Source: Euglena gracilis
Lineage: Eukaryota; Euglenida; Euglenophyceae; Euglenales
DNA length: 64,000 nt
Assembly: GCA_039621445.1 (NCBI GenBank)
Contig: CP154956.1
Location: 21,541,295-21,605,294 of the forward strand
Direction: 5' to 3'
Shown: in pieces, positions 13,001-26,800 of the stretch
Layout: each line of letters begins with the position of its first letter
How positions within the stretch are numbered: the stretch's first letter is position 1
Position numbers and translations under genes: made by a program
Notes under the pieces: generated by a model
Seen by the model: only the letters and a program-made list of their open reading frames with translations
What the model was told of the DNA's origin: nothing
Databases searched by the model: none

Positions 13001-14699
13001 GTTTCATTATTGTCGTCGTTTAATGGTAAGAAAAACATGCAGCGGGAATGTTGGTTGCAAGAAATGAGCACATTTAGATGGGTGCATTCGACCATTCCGG
13101 GGGACATTTACCAGGTCAGCCCAGGTTACCATGTAGAAATGGACCAAATTGGCCCTTACTCCGAGTAACCGAATGGGTGTTCCAGGAGGCCTACAAAGTC
13201 AGGTGACCCGTTGGTCACAGGATTGTAGCCGTTTAATGGTAAGAAAAACCTGCAGCGGGAATGTTGGTTGCAACAAATGAGCACATTTAGACGGGTGCAT
13301 TCGACAATTCCGGGGGAAATTTACCAGGTCAGCCCAGGTTAAAGTGTAAAAATGGACCAAATTGGTCCTTACTCCGAGTAACCGAATGGGTGTTCCAGGA
13401 GGCCTCCAAAGTCAGGCGACCCGTTGCGTTCATTATTGTCGTGTTTTAATAGTAAGAGAAACATGCAGCGGGAATGTTGGTTGCAAGAAATGAGCACATT
13501 TAGATGGGTGCATTCGAACATTCCGGGGGACTTTTACCAGGTCACCCAGGTAACCACGTAGAAGTGGACCAAATTGGGCCTTACTCCGAGTAACCGAATG
13601 GGTGTTCCAGGAGGCCTCCAAAGTCAGGGGACCCGTTGGTTTCATTATTGTCGTGGTTTAATGGTAAGAAAAACATGCAGCGGGAATGTTGGTTGCAAGA
13701 AATGAGCACATTTAGATGGGTGCATTCGACCATTCCGGGGGACATTTACCAGATCAGCCCAGGTAACCACGTAAAAATGGACCAAATTGGGCCTTACTCC
13801 GAGTAACCTAATGGGTGTCACATGAGGCCTCCAAAGTCAGGGGACCCGTTGGTCTCATGATTGTAGCCGTTTAATGGTAAGAAAAACGGGCGGCGGGAAT
13901 GTTGGTTGCAAGAAATGAGCACATTTAGACGGGTGCATTCGACAATTCCGGGGGAAATTTACCAGGTCAGCCCAGGTTACCATGTAAAAATGGACCAAAT
14001 TGGGCCTTACTCCGAGTAACCGAATGGGTGTTCCAGGAGGCCTCCAAAGTCAGGGAACCGTTGGTTTCATGATTGTCGTGGTTAAAATAGTAAGAGAAAC
14101 ATGCAGCGGGAATGTTGGTTGCAAGAAATGAGCACGTTTAGTTGGGTGCATTCGACCATTCCGGGGGACATTTACCAGGTCAGCCCAGGTTACCATGTAG
14201 AAATGGACCAAATTGGGCCTTACTCCGAGTAACCGAATGGGTGTTCCAGGAGGCCTCCAAAACTCAGGGGACCCGTTGGTTTCATGTTTGTCGTGGTTTA
14301 ATAGTAAGAGAAACATGCAGCGGGAATGTTGGTTGCAAGAAATGAGCACGTTTAGATGGGTGCATTCGACCATTCTGGGGGATATTTACCAGGTCAGCCC
14401 AGGTCACCACGTAAAAATGGACCAAATTGGGCCTTACTCCGAGTAACCGAATGGGTGTTCCAGGAGGCCTCCAAAGTCACTGGACCCGTTGGTTTCATCA
14501 TTGTCGTGATTTAATGGTAAGAAAAGCATGCAGCGGGAATGTTGGTTGCTAGAAATGAGCACAGTTAGACGGGTGCATTCGACCATTCCGGGGGACATTT
14601 ACCAGGTCAGCCCAGGTTACCACGTAAAAAAGGACCAAATTGGGCCTTACTCCGAGTAACCGAATGGGTGTTCCAGGAGGCCTCCAAAGTCAGGGGACC
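13001..14699 (+). repeat. Diverged satellite sub-block leading into the seven-monomer repeat
   Basis: About eight monomers introduce a distinct variant that is also found throughout the following block: ATTGTAGCCGTTTAATGG with CCTGCAGCGGG and CAACAAATGAGC, first seen at about 13,220. TTAATAGTAAGAGAAACATG monomers also appear here, from about 13,440. Confidence 0.8.
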
Positions 14700-17600
14700 C
14701 GTTGGTTTCATGATTGTCGCGGTTTAATGGAAAGAAAAACATGCAGCGGGAATGTTGGTTGCAAGAAATGAGCACATTTCGGGTGACATTTACCAGGTCA
14801 GCCCAGGTTACCGTGTAAAAACGGACCGAATTGGGCCTTACTCCGAGTAACCGAATGGGTGTTCCAGGAGGCCTCCAAAGTCAGGGGACCCGTTGGTCTC
14901 ATGATTGTAGCCGTTTAATGGTAAGAAAAACCTGCAGCGGGAATGTTGGTTGCAACAAATGAGCACATTTAGACGGGTGCATTCGACAATTCCGGGGTAA
15001 ATTTTCCAGTTCAGCCCAGGTTACCATGTAAAAATGGACCAAATTGGGCCGTAATCCGAGTAACCGAATGGGTGTTCCAGGAGGCCTCCAAAGTCAGGGG
15101 ACCCGTTGGGTTCATGATTGCCGTGGTTTAATAGTAAGAGAAACATGCAGCGGGAATGTTGGTTGCAAGAAATGAGCACGTTTAGACGGGTGCATTCGAC
15201 CGTTCCGGGGGATATTTACCAGGTCAGCCCAGGTCACCGCGTAAAAATGGACCAAATTGGGCCCTACTCCGAGTAACCGAATGGGTGTTCCAGGAGGCCT
15301 CCAAAGTCAGGGGACCCGTTGGTTTCATGATTGTCGTGATTTAATTGTAAGAAAAGCATGCAGCGGGAATGTTGGTTGCTAGAAATGAGCACAGTTAGAT
15401 GGGTGTATTCGACTATTCCGGGGGAAATTTTCCCAGGTCAGCCCAGGTTACCATGTAAAATGGACCAAATTGGGCCTTACTCCGAGTAACCGAATGGGTG
15501 TTCCAGGAGGCCTACAAAGTCAGGGGACCGTTGGTTTCATTATTGTCGTCGTTTAATGGTAAGAAAAACATGCAGCGGGAATGTTGGTTGCAAGAAATGA
15601 GCACTTTTAGATGGGTGCATTCGACCATTCCGGGGGACATTTTCCAGGTCAGCCCAGGTTACCACGTAAAAATGAACAAATTGGGCCTTACTCCGAGTAA
15701 CGGAATGGGTGTTCCAGGAGGCCTCCAAAGTCGGGGGACCCGTTGGTTTCATGATTTCCGTGGTTTAATGGTAGGAAAAGCATGCAGCGGGAATGTTGGT
15801 TGCAATAAATGAGCACGTTTAGACGGGTGCATTCGACCATTCCGGGGGATATTTACCAGGTCAGCCCAGGTCACCGCTTAAAAATGGACCAAATTGGGCC
15901 TTACTCCGAGTAACCGAATGGGTGGTTCATGAGGCCTCCAAAGTCAGGGGAGCCGTTGGCTTCATGATTTTCGTGGTTTAATAGTAAGAGAAACATGCAG
16001 CGGGAGTGTTGGTTGCAAGAAATGAGCACGTTTAGATGGGTGCATTCGACCATTCCGGGGGACTTTTACCAGGTCAGCCCAGGTCACCACGTAAAAATGG
16101 ACCAAATTGGGCCTTACTCCGAGTAACTGAATGGGTGTTCCAGGAGGCCTCCAAAGTCAGGGGACCCGTTGGTTTCATGATTGTCGCGGTTTAATGGAAA
16201 GAAAAACATGCAGCGGGAATGTTGGTTGCAAGAAATGAGCACATTTCGGGGGACATTTACCAGGTCAGCCCAGGTTAACACGTAAAAATGGACCAAATTG
16301 GGCCTTACTCCGAGTAACCGAATGGGTGTTCCAGGAGGCCTCCAAAGTCAGGGGACCCGTTGGTCTCATGATTGTAGCCGTTTAATGGTAAGAAAAACCT
16401 GCAGCGGGAATGTTGGTTGCAACAAATGAGCACATTTAGACGGGTGCATTCGACAATTCCGGGGTAAATTTTCCAGTTCAGCCCAGGTTACCATGTAAAA
16501 ATGGACCAAATTGGGCCGTAATCCGAGTAACCGAATGGGTGTTCCAGGAGGCCTCCAAAGTCAGGGGACCCGTTGCGTTCATGATTGCCGTGGTTTAATA
16601 GTAAGAGAAACATGCAGCGGGAATGTTGGTTGCAAGAAATGAGCACGTTTAGACGGGTGCATTCGACCGTTCCGGGGGATATTTACCAGGTCAGCCCAGG
16701 TCACCGCGTAAAAATGGACCAAATTGGGCCCTACTCCGAGTAACCGAATGGGTGTTCCAGGAGGCCTCCAAAGTCAGGGGACCCGTTGGTTTCATGATTG
16801 TCGTGATTTAATGGTAAGAAAAGCATGCAGCGGGAATGTTGGTTGCTAGAAATGAGCACAGTTAGATGGGTGTATTCGACAATTCCGGGGGAAATTTTCC
16901 CAGGTCAGCCCAGGTTACCATGTAAAATGGACCAAATTGGGCCTTACTCCGAGTAACCGAATGGGTGTTCCAGGAGGCCTACAAAGTCAGGGGACCGTTG
17001 GTTTCATTATTGTCGTCGTTTAATGGTAAGAAAAACATGCAGCGGGAATGTTGGTTGCAAGAAATGAGCACTTTTAGATGGGTGCATTCGACCATTCCGG
17101 GGGACATTTTCCAGGTCAGCCCAGGTTACCACGTAAAAATGGACAAATTGGGCCTTACTCCGAGTAACCGAATGGGTGTTCCAGGAGGCCTCCAAAGTCA
17201 GGGGACCCGTTGGTCTCATGATTGTAGCCGTTTAATGGTAAAAAAAACCTGCAGCGGGAATGTTGGTTGCAAGAAATGAGCACGTTTAGATGGGTGCATT
17301 CGACCATTCCGGGGGATATTTACCAGGTCAGCCCAGGTTACCACGTAAAAATGGACCAAATTGGGCCTTACTCCGAGTAACCGGATGGGTGTTCCAGGAG
17401 GCCTCCAAAGTCAGGGGACCCGTTGGTTTCATGATTGTCGCGGTTTAATGGAAAGAAAAACATGCAGCGGGAATGTTGGTTGCAAGAAATGAGCACATTT
17501 CAGGGGACATTTACCAGGTCAGCCCAGGTTAACATGTAAAAATGGACCAAATTGGGCCTTACGCGGGGTAACCGAATGGGTGTTCCAGGAGGCCTCCAAA

Positions 17601-18660
17601 GTCAGGGGACCCGTTGGTCTCATGATTGTAGCCGTTTAATGGTAAGAAAAACCTGCAGCGAGAATGTTGGTTGCAACAAATGAGCACATTTAGACGGGTG
17701 CACTCGACAATTCCGGGGTAAATTTTCCAGTTCAGCCCAGGTTACCATGTAAAAATGGACCAAATTGGGCCGTACTCCGAGTAACCGAATGGGTGTTCCA
17801 GGAGGCCTCCAAAGTCAGGGGACCCGTTGGGTTCATGATTGCCGTGGTTTAATAGTAAGAGAAACATGCAGCGGGAATGTTGGTTGCAAGAAATGAGCAC
17901 GATTAGACGGGTGCATTCGACCGTTCCGGGGGATATTTACCAGGTCAGCCCAGGTCACCGCGTAAAAATGTTTTTTTTTTTTGTTTTTTTGTTTTTTCTT
18001 TTTTTTTTTTTTTTTTTTTTGACCAATTGGGCCCTACTCCGAGTAACCGAATGGGTGTTCCAGGAGGCCTCCAAAGTCAGGGGACCCGTTGGTTTCGTGA
18101 TTGTCGTGATGAATTGGTAAGAAAAGCATGCAGCGGGAATGTTGGTTGCTAGAAATGAGCACAGTTAGATGGGTGTATTCGACCATTCCGGGGGAAATTT
18201 TCCCAGGTCAGCCCAGGTTACCATGTAAAATGGACCAAAGTGGGCCTTACTCCGAGTAACCGAATGGGTGTTCCAGGAGGCCTACAAAGTCAGGGGACCG
18301 TTGGTTTCATTATTGTCGTCGTTTAATGGTAAGAAAAACATGCAGCGGGAATGTTGGTTGCAAGAAATGAGCACTTTTAGATGGGTGCATTCGACCATTC
18401 CGGGGGACATTTTCCAGGTCAGCCCAGGTTACCACGTAAAAATGGACAAATTGGGCCTTACTCCGAGTAACCGAATGGGTGTTCCAGGAGGCCTCCAAAG
18501 TCAGGGGACCCGTTGGTCTCATGATTGTAGCCGTTTAATGGTAAAAAAAACCTGCAGCGGGAATGTTGGTTGCAAGAAATGAGCACGTTTAGATGGGTGC
18601 ATTCGACCATTCCGGGGGATATTTACCAGGTCAGCCCAGGTTACCACGTAAAAATGGACC
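14700..18660 (+). repeat. Higher-order repeat: seven-monomer block (1,467 bp), about three copies
   Basis: The landmark GGTCTCATGATTGTAG occurs at 14,895, 16,362 and 17,616, and GGAAAGAAAAACATG at about 14,729, 16,196 and 17,451. The first interval is 1,467 bp, seven monomers less 24 bp. The deficit is mainly one monomer that lost about 23 bp after GAGCACATTT (14,780, 16,247 and 17,500). The second interval is 1,254-1,255 bp, exactly one monomer less, so the last copy has dropped a monomer. It also contains the poly-T insertion at 17,971. Confidence 0.9.
17971..18020 (+). repeat. 50-bp poly-T tract inside a satellite monomer
   Basis: A run of 50 bases, all T except two G and one C, sits between GTAAAAATG and GACCAATTGGG. 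These are adjacent in ordinary monomers apart from small base changes. The corresponding position in the preceding block copy (about 16,715) has no T-run, so this is a late insertion or expansion. No target duplication or gene fragment accompanies it. Confidence 0.95.
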
Positions 18661-21600
18661 AAATTGGGCCTTACTCCGAGTAACCGAATGGGTGTTCCAG
18701 GAGGCCTCCAAAGTCAGGGTACCGGTGGTTTCATGATTGTCTTGGTTAAATGGTAAGAAAAACATGCAGCGGGAATGTTGGTTGCAATAAATGAGCACAG
18801 TTAGATCGGTGCATTCGACCATTCCGGGGGACTTTTACCAGGTCAGCCCAGGTTACCACTCAAAAATGGACCAAATTGGGCCTTACTCCGAGTAACCGAA
18901 TGGGTGTTCCAGGAGGCCTCCAAAGTCAGGGGACCCATTGGTTTCACTATTGTCCTGGTTTAATGGTAATAAAAACATGCAGCGGGAATGTTGGTTGCAA
19001 GAAATGAGCACAGTTAGATGGGTGCATTCGACCATTCCGGGGGATAATTACCAGGTCAGCCCAGGTTACCATGTAAAAATGGACCACATTGGGCCTTACT
19101 CCCAGTAACCGAATGGGTGTTCCAGGAGGCCTCCAAAGTCAAAGGACCTGTTGGTTTCATGATTGTCGTGGTTTAATGGTAATAAAAACATGCAGCGATA
19201 ATGTTGGTTGCAACAAATGAGCACACTTAGATGGGTGCACTCGCCCATTTCCGGGGGAAATTTACCAGGTCAGCCCAGGTCACCACGTAAAAATGGACCA
19301 AATTGGGCCTTACTCCGAGTAACCGAATGGGTGTTCCAGGAGGCCTCCAAAGTCAGGGGACCCGTTGGTTTCATGATTGTCGTGATTTAATAGTAAGAGA
19401 AACATGCAGCGGGAATGTTGGTTGCTAGAAATGAGCACAGTTAGATGGGTGCATTCGACCATTCCGGGGGACATTTACCAGGTCAGCCCAGGTCACCACG
19501 TAAAAATAAACCAAAATGGGCCCTACTCCGAGTAACCGAATGGGTGTTCCAGGAGGCCTCCAAAGTCAGGGTACCGGTGGTTTCATGATTGTCCGGGTTC
19601 AATGGTAAGAAAAACATGCAGCAGGAATGCTGGTTGCAAGAAATAAGCACAGTTAGATCGGTGCGTTCGACCATTCCGGGGGATATTTTCCCAGGTCAGC
19701 CCAGGTTACCATGTAAAAGTGGACCAAATTGGGCCTTACTCCGAGTAACCGAATGGGTGTTCCAAGAGGCCTACAAAGACAGGGGACCCGTTGGTCTCAT
19801 GATTGTAGTGGTTTAATGGTAAGAGAAACATGCAGCGGGAATGTTGGTTGCAAGAAATGAGCACTTTTAGATGGGTGCATTCGACCATTCCGGGGGACAT
19901 TTTCCAGGTAAGCCCAGGTCACCACGTAAAAATGGACCAAATTGGGCCTTACTCCGAGCAACCGAATGGGTGTTCCAGGAGGCCTCCAAAGTCAGGGGAC
20001 CCATTGGTCTCATGATTGTAGCCGTTTAATGGTAAGAAAAACCTGCAGCAGGAATGTTGGTTGCTAGAAATGAGCACAGTTAGATGGGTGCATTCGACCA
20101 TTCCGGGGGACATTTACCAGGTCAGCCTAGGTTACCACGTAAAAATAGACCAAAATGGGCCCTACTCCGAGTAACCGAATTGGTGTTCCAGGAGGCCTCC
20201 AAAGTCAGGGGACCCGTTGGTTTCATGATTGTCGTGGTTTAATGGTAAGAAAAACATGCAGCGGGAATGTTGGTTGCAAGAAATGAGCACGTTTAGATGG
20301 GTGCATTCGACCATTCCGGGGGATATTTACCAGGTCAGCCCAGGTCACCACGTAAAAATGGACCAAATTGGGCCTTACTCCGAGTAACCGAATGGGTGTT
20401 CCAGGAGGCCTCCAAAGTCAGGGGACCCGTTGGTTTCATGATTGTCGTGATTTAATGGTAAGAAAAGCATGCAGCGGGAATGTTGGTTGCTAGAAATGAG
20501 CACGTTTAGATGGGTGCATTCGACCCTTCCGGGGGATATTTACCAGGTCAGCCCAGGTCACCACGTAAAAATGGACCAAATTGGGCCTTACTCCGAGTAA
20601 CCGAATGGGTGTTCCAGGAGGCCTCCAAAGTCAGGGGACCCGTTGGTTTCATGATTGTCGTGATTTAATGGTAAGAAAAGCATGCAGCGGGAATGTTGGT
20701 TGCTAGAAATGAGCACAGTTAGATGGGTGCTTTCGACCATTCCGGGGGACATTTACCAGGTCAGCCCAGGTTACCACGTAAAAATAGACAAAAATGGGCC
20801 CGTTGGTTGCAAGAAACGAGCACATTTAGATGGGTACATTCGACCCTTCCGGTGAACATTTACGAGGTCAGCCAGGTTACCACGTAAAAATGGACCAAAT
20901 TGGGCCTTACTCCGAGTAACCGAATGGGTGTTCCAGGAGGCCTCCAAAGTCAGGGGACCCGTTGGTTTCATGACTGCCGTGGTTTAGTGGTTAAAAAAAA
21001 CATGCAGCGGGAATGTTGGTTGCAACAAATGAACACATTTAGATGTGTGCATTCCGGGGGAAATTTACCAGGTCAGCACAGGTTACCATATAAAAAGGAC
21101 CAAATTCGGCCTTACTCCGAGTAACCGAATGGGTGTTCCAGGAGTCCTCCAAAGTCAGGATACCCGTTGGTTTCATGATTGTCGTCGTTTAATGGTAAGA
21201 AAAGCATGCAGCGGGAATGTTGGTTGCAACAAATGAGCACATTTAGATGGGTGCATTCGACCATTCCGGGGGAAATTTACCAGGTCAGCCCAGGTTACCA
21301 CGTAAAAATGGACCAAAATGGGCCCTACTCCGAGTAACCGACTTGGGTGTTCCAGGAGGCCTCCAAAGTCAGGGAACCGTTGGTTTCATTATTGTCGTGG
21401 TTTCATTGTAAGAAAAACATGCAGCGGGAATGTTGGTTGCAATAAATGAGCACAGTTAGATGGGTGCATTGGACCATTCCGGGGGACTTTTACCAGGTCA
21501 GCCCAGGTTACCATGTAATAATGGACCAAATTGGGCCTTACTCCGTGTAACCAAATGGGTGTTCCAGGAGGCCTCCAAATTCAGGGGACCCGTTGGTTTC

Positions 21601-22640
21601 ATGATTGTCGTGGTTTAATTATAATGAAAACATGCAGCGGGAATTTTGGTTGCAAGAAATGAGCACATTTAGATGGGTGCATTCGACCATTCCGGGGGAC
21701 ATTTACCAGGTCAGCCCAGGTTACCATGTAAAAATGGACCAAATTGGGCCTTACTCCGAGTAACCGACTTGGGTGTTCCAGGAGGCCTCCAAAGTCAGGG
21801 GACCCGTTGGTTTCATGACTGTCGTGGTTTAATGGTAAGAGAAACATGCAGCGGGAATGTTGGTTTCAAGAAATGAGCACATTTAGATGGGTGCATTAGG
21901 ACCATTCCGGGGGACATTTACCACGTCAGCCAAGGTTACCATGTAAAAATGGACCAAATTGGGCCTTACTCCGAGTAACCGACTTGGGTGTTCCAGGAGG
22001 CCTCCAAAGTCAGGGGACCCGTTGGTTTCATGACTGCCGTGGTTTAATGGTAAGAGACAACATGCAGCGGGAATGTTGGTTGCAAGAAATGAGCACATTT
22101 AGATGGGTGCATTACGACCATTCCGGGGGACATATACCAGGTCAGCCCAGGTTACCATGTAAAAATGTGCTAAATTGGGCCTTACTCCGAGTAACCGAAT
22201 TGGTGTTCCAGGAGGCCTCCAAAGTCAGGGGACCCGTTGGTTCCATGATTGTCGTGGTTTAGTGGTATGAAAAACATGCAGCGGGAATGTTGGTTGCAAG
22301 AAATGAGCACATTTAGATGGGTGCATTCGACCATTCCGGGGGACTTTTACCAGGTCAGCCCAGGTTACCATGTAAAAATGGACCAAATTCGGCCTTACTG
22401 GGAGTAACCGAATGGGTGTTCCAGGAGGCCTCCAAAATCAGGGGACCCGTTGGTTTCATGATTGTCGTGGTTTAATGGTAAGAAAAACATGCAGCGGGAA
22501 TGTTGGTTGCAAGAAATTGGCAGATTTCAGTGGGTGCATTCGACCATTCCGGGGGACATATACCAGGTCAGCCCAGGTTACCATGTAAAAATGGACCAAA
22601 TTCGGCCTTACTCCGAGTAACCGACTGGGTGTTCCAGGAG
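18661..22640 (+). repeat. Diverged satellite sub-block with one large internal deletion
   Basis: About 19 monomers of mixed variants, among them GTTGCTAGAAATGAGC, GTCACCACGTAAAAATGG and CCGACTTGGGTGTTCC. Near 20,798 GGGCC passes directly into CGTTGGTTGCAAG. The normal intervening piece, including the whole GAATGGGTGTTCCAGG segment, is missing. The joint uses GTTGGTT, which occurs twice in each monomer. Nothing other than satellite is visible. Confidence 0.85.
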
Positions 22641-23880
22641 GCCTCCAAAGCCAGCGGAACCGTTGGTTTCATGATTGTCGTGGTTTAATGATAAGAAAAG
22701 CATTCAGGGCGAATGTTGGTTGCAAGAAATGAGCACAGTTAGATGGGTGCAATCGACCATTCCGAGGGACTTTTACCAGGTCACCCCAGGTTACCACGTA
22801 AAAATGGACCAAATTGGGCCTTACTCCGAGTAACCGAATGGGTGTTCCAGGAGTCCGCCAAAGTCAGGAGACCCGTTGGTTTCGTGATTGTCGTGGTTTA
22901 ATGGTAAGAAAAACATGCAGCGGGAATGTCGGTTGCAAGACATGAGCACATTTTGATGGGTGCATTCGACCTTTCCGTGGGACATTTACCAGGTCAGCCC
23001 AGGTTACCATGTAAAAATGGACCAAATTCTGCCTTACTCCGAGTAACCGAATGGGTGTTCCAAGAGGCCACCAAAGTCAGGGGACCCGTTGGTTTCATGA
23101 TTGTTGTGGCTTAATGGTGAGAAGCACATGCAGCGGGAATGGTGGTTGCAAGAAATGAGCACATTTAGATGGGTGCATTCGACCCTTCCGGGGGACATTT
23201 ACCAGGTCAGCCCAGGTTACCATGTAAAAATGGACCAAATTCGGCCTTACCCCGAGTAACCGAATGGGTGTTCCAGGAGGCCTCCAAAGCCAGCGGAACC
23301 GTTGGTTTCATGATTGTCGTGGTTTAATGATAAGAAAAGCATTCAGGGCGAATGTTGGTTGCAAGAAATGAGCACAGTTAGATGGGTGCAATCGACCATT
23401 CCGAGGGACTTTTACCAGGTCACCCCAGGTTACCACGTAAAAATGGACCAAATTGGGCCTTACTCCGAGTAACCGAATGGGTGTTCCAGGAGTCCGCCAA
23501 AGTCAGGAGACCCGTTGGTTTCGTGATTGTCGTGGTTTAATGGTAAGAAAAACATGCAGCGGGAATGTCGGTTGCAAGACATGAGCACATTTTGATGGGT
23601 GCATTCGACCTTTCCGTGGGACATTTACCAGGTCAGCCCAGGTTACCATGTAAAAATGGACCAAATTCTGCCTTACTCCGAGTAACCGAATGGGTGTTCC
23701 AAGAGGCCACCAAAGTCAGGGGACCCGTTGGTTTCATGATTGTTGTGGCTTAATGGTGAGAAGCACATGCAGCGGGAATGGTGGTTGCAAGAAATGAGCA
23801 CATTTAGATGGGTGCATTCGACCCTTCCGGGGGACATTTACCAGGTCAGCCCAGGTTACCATGTAAAAATGGACCAAATT
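22641..23880 (+). repeat. Trimeric higher-order repeat, two copies of 639 bp
   Basis: GCCTCCAAAGCCAGCGG occurs at 22,641 and 23,280, 639 bp (three monomers) apart. The intervening sequence repeats essentially without change, including rare variants such as GCATTCAGGGCG, CATTTTGATGGG and GAAGCACATGC. The second copy ends at about 23,880, where a monomer has lost about 20 bp (CAAATTG joined to AATGGGTG). Confidence 0.92.
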
Positions 23881-26800
23881 GAATGGGTGTTCCAGGAGTC
23901 CCCCAAAGTCAGGGGACCCGTTGGTTTCATGATTGTCGTGGTTTAATGGTAAGAAAAGCATGCAGCGGGAATGTCGGTTGCAAGACATGAGCACATTTAG
24001 ATGGGTGCATTCGACCTTTCCGGGGGACATTTACCAGGTCAGCCCGGGTTACCATGTAAAAATGGACCAAATTGGGCCTTACTCTTAGTAACCGAACGGG
24101 TGTTCCAGGAGGCCTCCAAAGTCAGGGAACACGTTGGTTTCATGATTGTTGTGGTTAAATGGTGAGAAGAACATGCAGCGGGAATGGTGGTTCAAGAAAT
24201 GAGCCCATTTAAATGGGTGCATTCGACCATTCCGGGGGACATTTAAAAGGTCAGCCCAGGTTACCATGTAAAAATGGACCAAATTCTGCCTTACTCCGAG
24301 TAACCGAATGGGTGTTCCAGGAGGCCTCCAAAGTCAGGGGACCCGTTGGTTTCATGATTGTCGTGGTTTAATGGTAAGAAAAACATGCCGCGGGAATGTT
24401 GGTTGCAAGACATGAGCACATTCAGATGGGTGCATTCGACCATCCTGGGGGAAATTTACCAGGTCTGCACAGGTTACCATGTAAAAATGGACCAAATTGG
24501 GCCTTACTCCGAGTAACCGAATGGGTGTTCCAGGAGGCCACAAAGTCAGGGTACCCGTTAGTTTCATGATTTTCGTGGTTTAATGGTAAGAAAAATATGC
24601 AGCGGGAATGTTGGTTGCAAGAAATGAGCACATTTAGATGGGTGCATTAGGACCATTCCGGGGGAAATTTACCACGTCAGCCCAGGTTACCATGTAAAAA
24701 TGGACCAAATTGGGCCTTATTCCAACTAACCGACTTGGGTGTTCCAGGAGGCCACCAAAGTCAGGGACCCGTTGGTTTCTTGATTGTCGTGGTTTAATGG
24801 TAAGAAAAACATGCAGCGGGAATGTTGGTTGCAAGACATGAGCACATTTAGATGGGTGCATTCGACAATTCTGGGGGAAATTTACCAGGTCGGCACAGGT
24901 TACCATGTAAAAATGGACCAAATTGGGCATTACTCGGAGTAACCGAATGGGTGTTCCAGGAGGCCTCCAAAGTCAGGGAACACGTTGGTTTCATGATTGT
25001 TGTGGCTTAATGGTGAGAAGATCATGCAGCGGGAATGGTGGTTGCAAGAAATGAGCACATTTAGATGGGTGCATTAGGACCATTCCGGGGGACATTTACC
25101 ACGTCAGCCCAGGTTACCATGTAAAAATGGACCAAATTGGGCCTTACTCCGAGTAACCGAATGGGTGTTCCAGGAGGCCTCCAAAGTCAGGGGACCCGTT
25201 GGTTTCATGATTGTCGTGGTTTAATGGTAAGAAAAACATGCAGCGGGAATGTTGGTTGCAAGAAATGAGCACATTTAGATGGGTGCATTCGACCATTCCG
25301 GGGGACATTTACCAGGTCAGCCCAGGTTACCATGTAAAAATGGACCAAATTGGGCCTTACTCCGAGTAACCGAATGGGTGTTCCAGGAGGCCTCCAAAGT
25401 CAGGGAACACGTTGGTTTCATGATTGTTGTGGTTAAATGGTGAGAAGAACATGCAGCGGGAATGTTGGTTGCAAGACATGAGCACATTTAGATGGGTGCA
25501 TTCGACCATTCCGGGGGACATTTACCAGGTCAGCCCAGGTTACCATGTAAAAATGGACCAAATTGGGCCTTACTCCGAGTAACCGAATGGGTGTTCCAGG
25601 TGGCCTCCATAGTCAGGGGACCCTTCGTGACTGCTGTGGTTTAATGGTAATAAAAACATGCAGCGGGAACGTTGGTTGCAACAAATGAGCACATTTAGAT
25701 GGGTGCATTCGACCATTCTGGGGGAAATTTACCAGGTCAGCCCAGGTTACCATGTAAAAATGGACCAAATTGGGCCTTACTCCGAGTAACCGAATGGGTG
25801 TTCCAGGAGGCCTCCAAAGTCAGGGGACCCGTTAGTTTCATGATTGTCGTCGTTTAATGGTAAGAAAAATATGCAGCGGGAATGTTGGTTGCAAGACATG
25901 AGCACATTTAGATGGGTGCATTCGACCATTCCGGGGGACATTTACCACGTCAGCCCAGGTTACCACGTAAAAATGGACCAAATGGGGCCTTACTCCGAGT
26001 AACCGAATGGGTGTTCCAGGAGGCCTCCAAAGTCAGGGGACCCGTTGGTTTCATGATTGTCGTGGCTTAATGGTGAGAAGATCATGCAGCGGGAACGTTG
26101 GTTGCAAGAAAAGAGCCCATTTAGATGAGTGCATTCGACCATTCCGGGGAACATTTACCAGGTCAGCCCAGGTTACCATGTAAAAATGGACCAAATTGGG
26201 CCTTACTCCGAGTAACCGAATGGGTGTTCCAGGAGGCCTCCAAAGTCAAGGGACCCTTCATGACTGCCGTGGCTTAATGGGAATAAAAACATGCAGCGGG
26301 AATGTTGGTTGCAAGAAATGAGCACATTTAGATGGGTGCATTAGGACCATTCCGGGGGACATTTACCACGTCAGCCCAGGTTACCATGTAAAAAGGGACC
26401 AAATTGGGCCTTACTCCGAGCAACCGAATGGGTGTTCCAGGAGGCCTCCAAAATGAGGGGACCAGTTGGTTTCATGATTTTCGTGGTTTAATGGTAAGAA
26501 AAACATGCAGCGGGAATGTTGGTTGCAAGACATGAGCACATTTAGATGGGTGCATTCGACCATTCCGGGGGAAATTTACCAGGTCAGCACACGTTACCAT
26601 GTAAAAATGGACCAAATTGGGCCTTACTCTGAGTAACCGAATGGGTGTTCCAGGAGGCCTCCAAAGTTAGGGAACCCGTTGGTTTCATGGTTGTCGTGGT
26701 TTAATGGTAAGAAAAACAGGCAGCGGGAATGTTGGTTGCAAGAAATGAGCACACTTAGAAGGGTGCATTCGACCATTCCGGGGGACATTTACCAGGTCAG

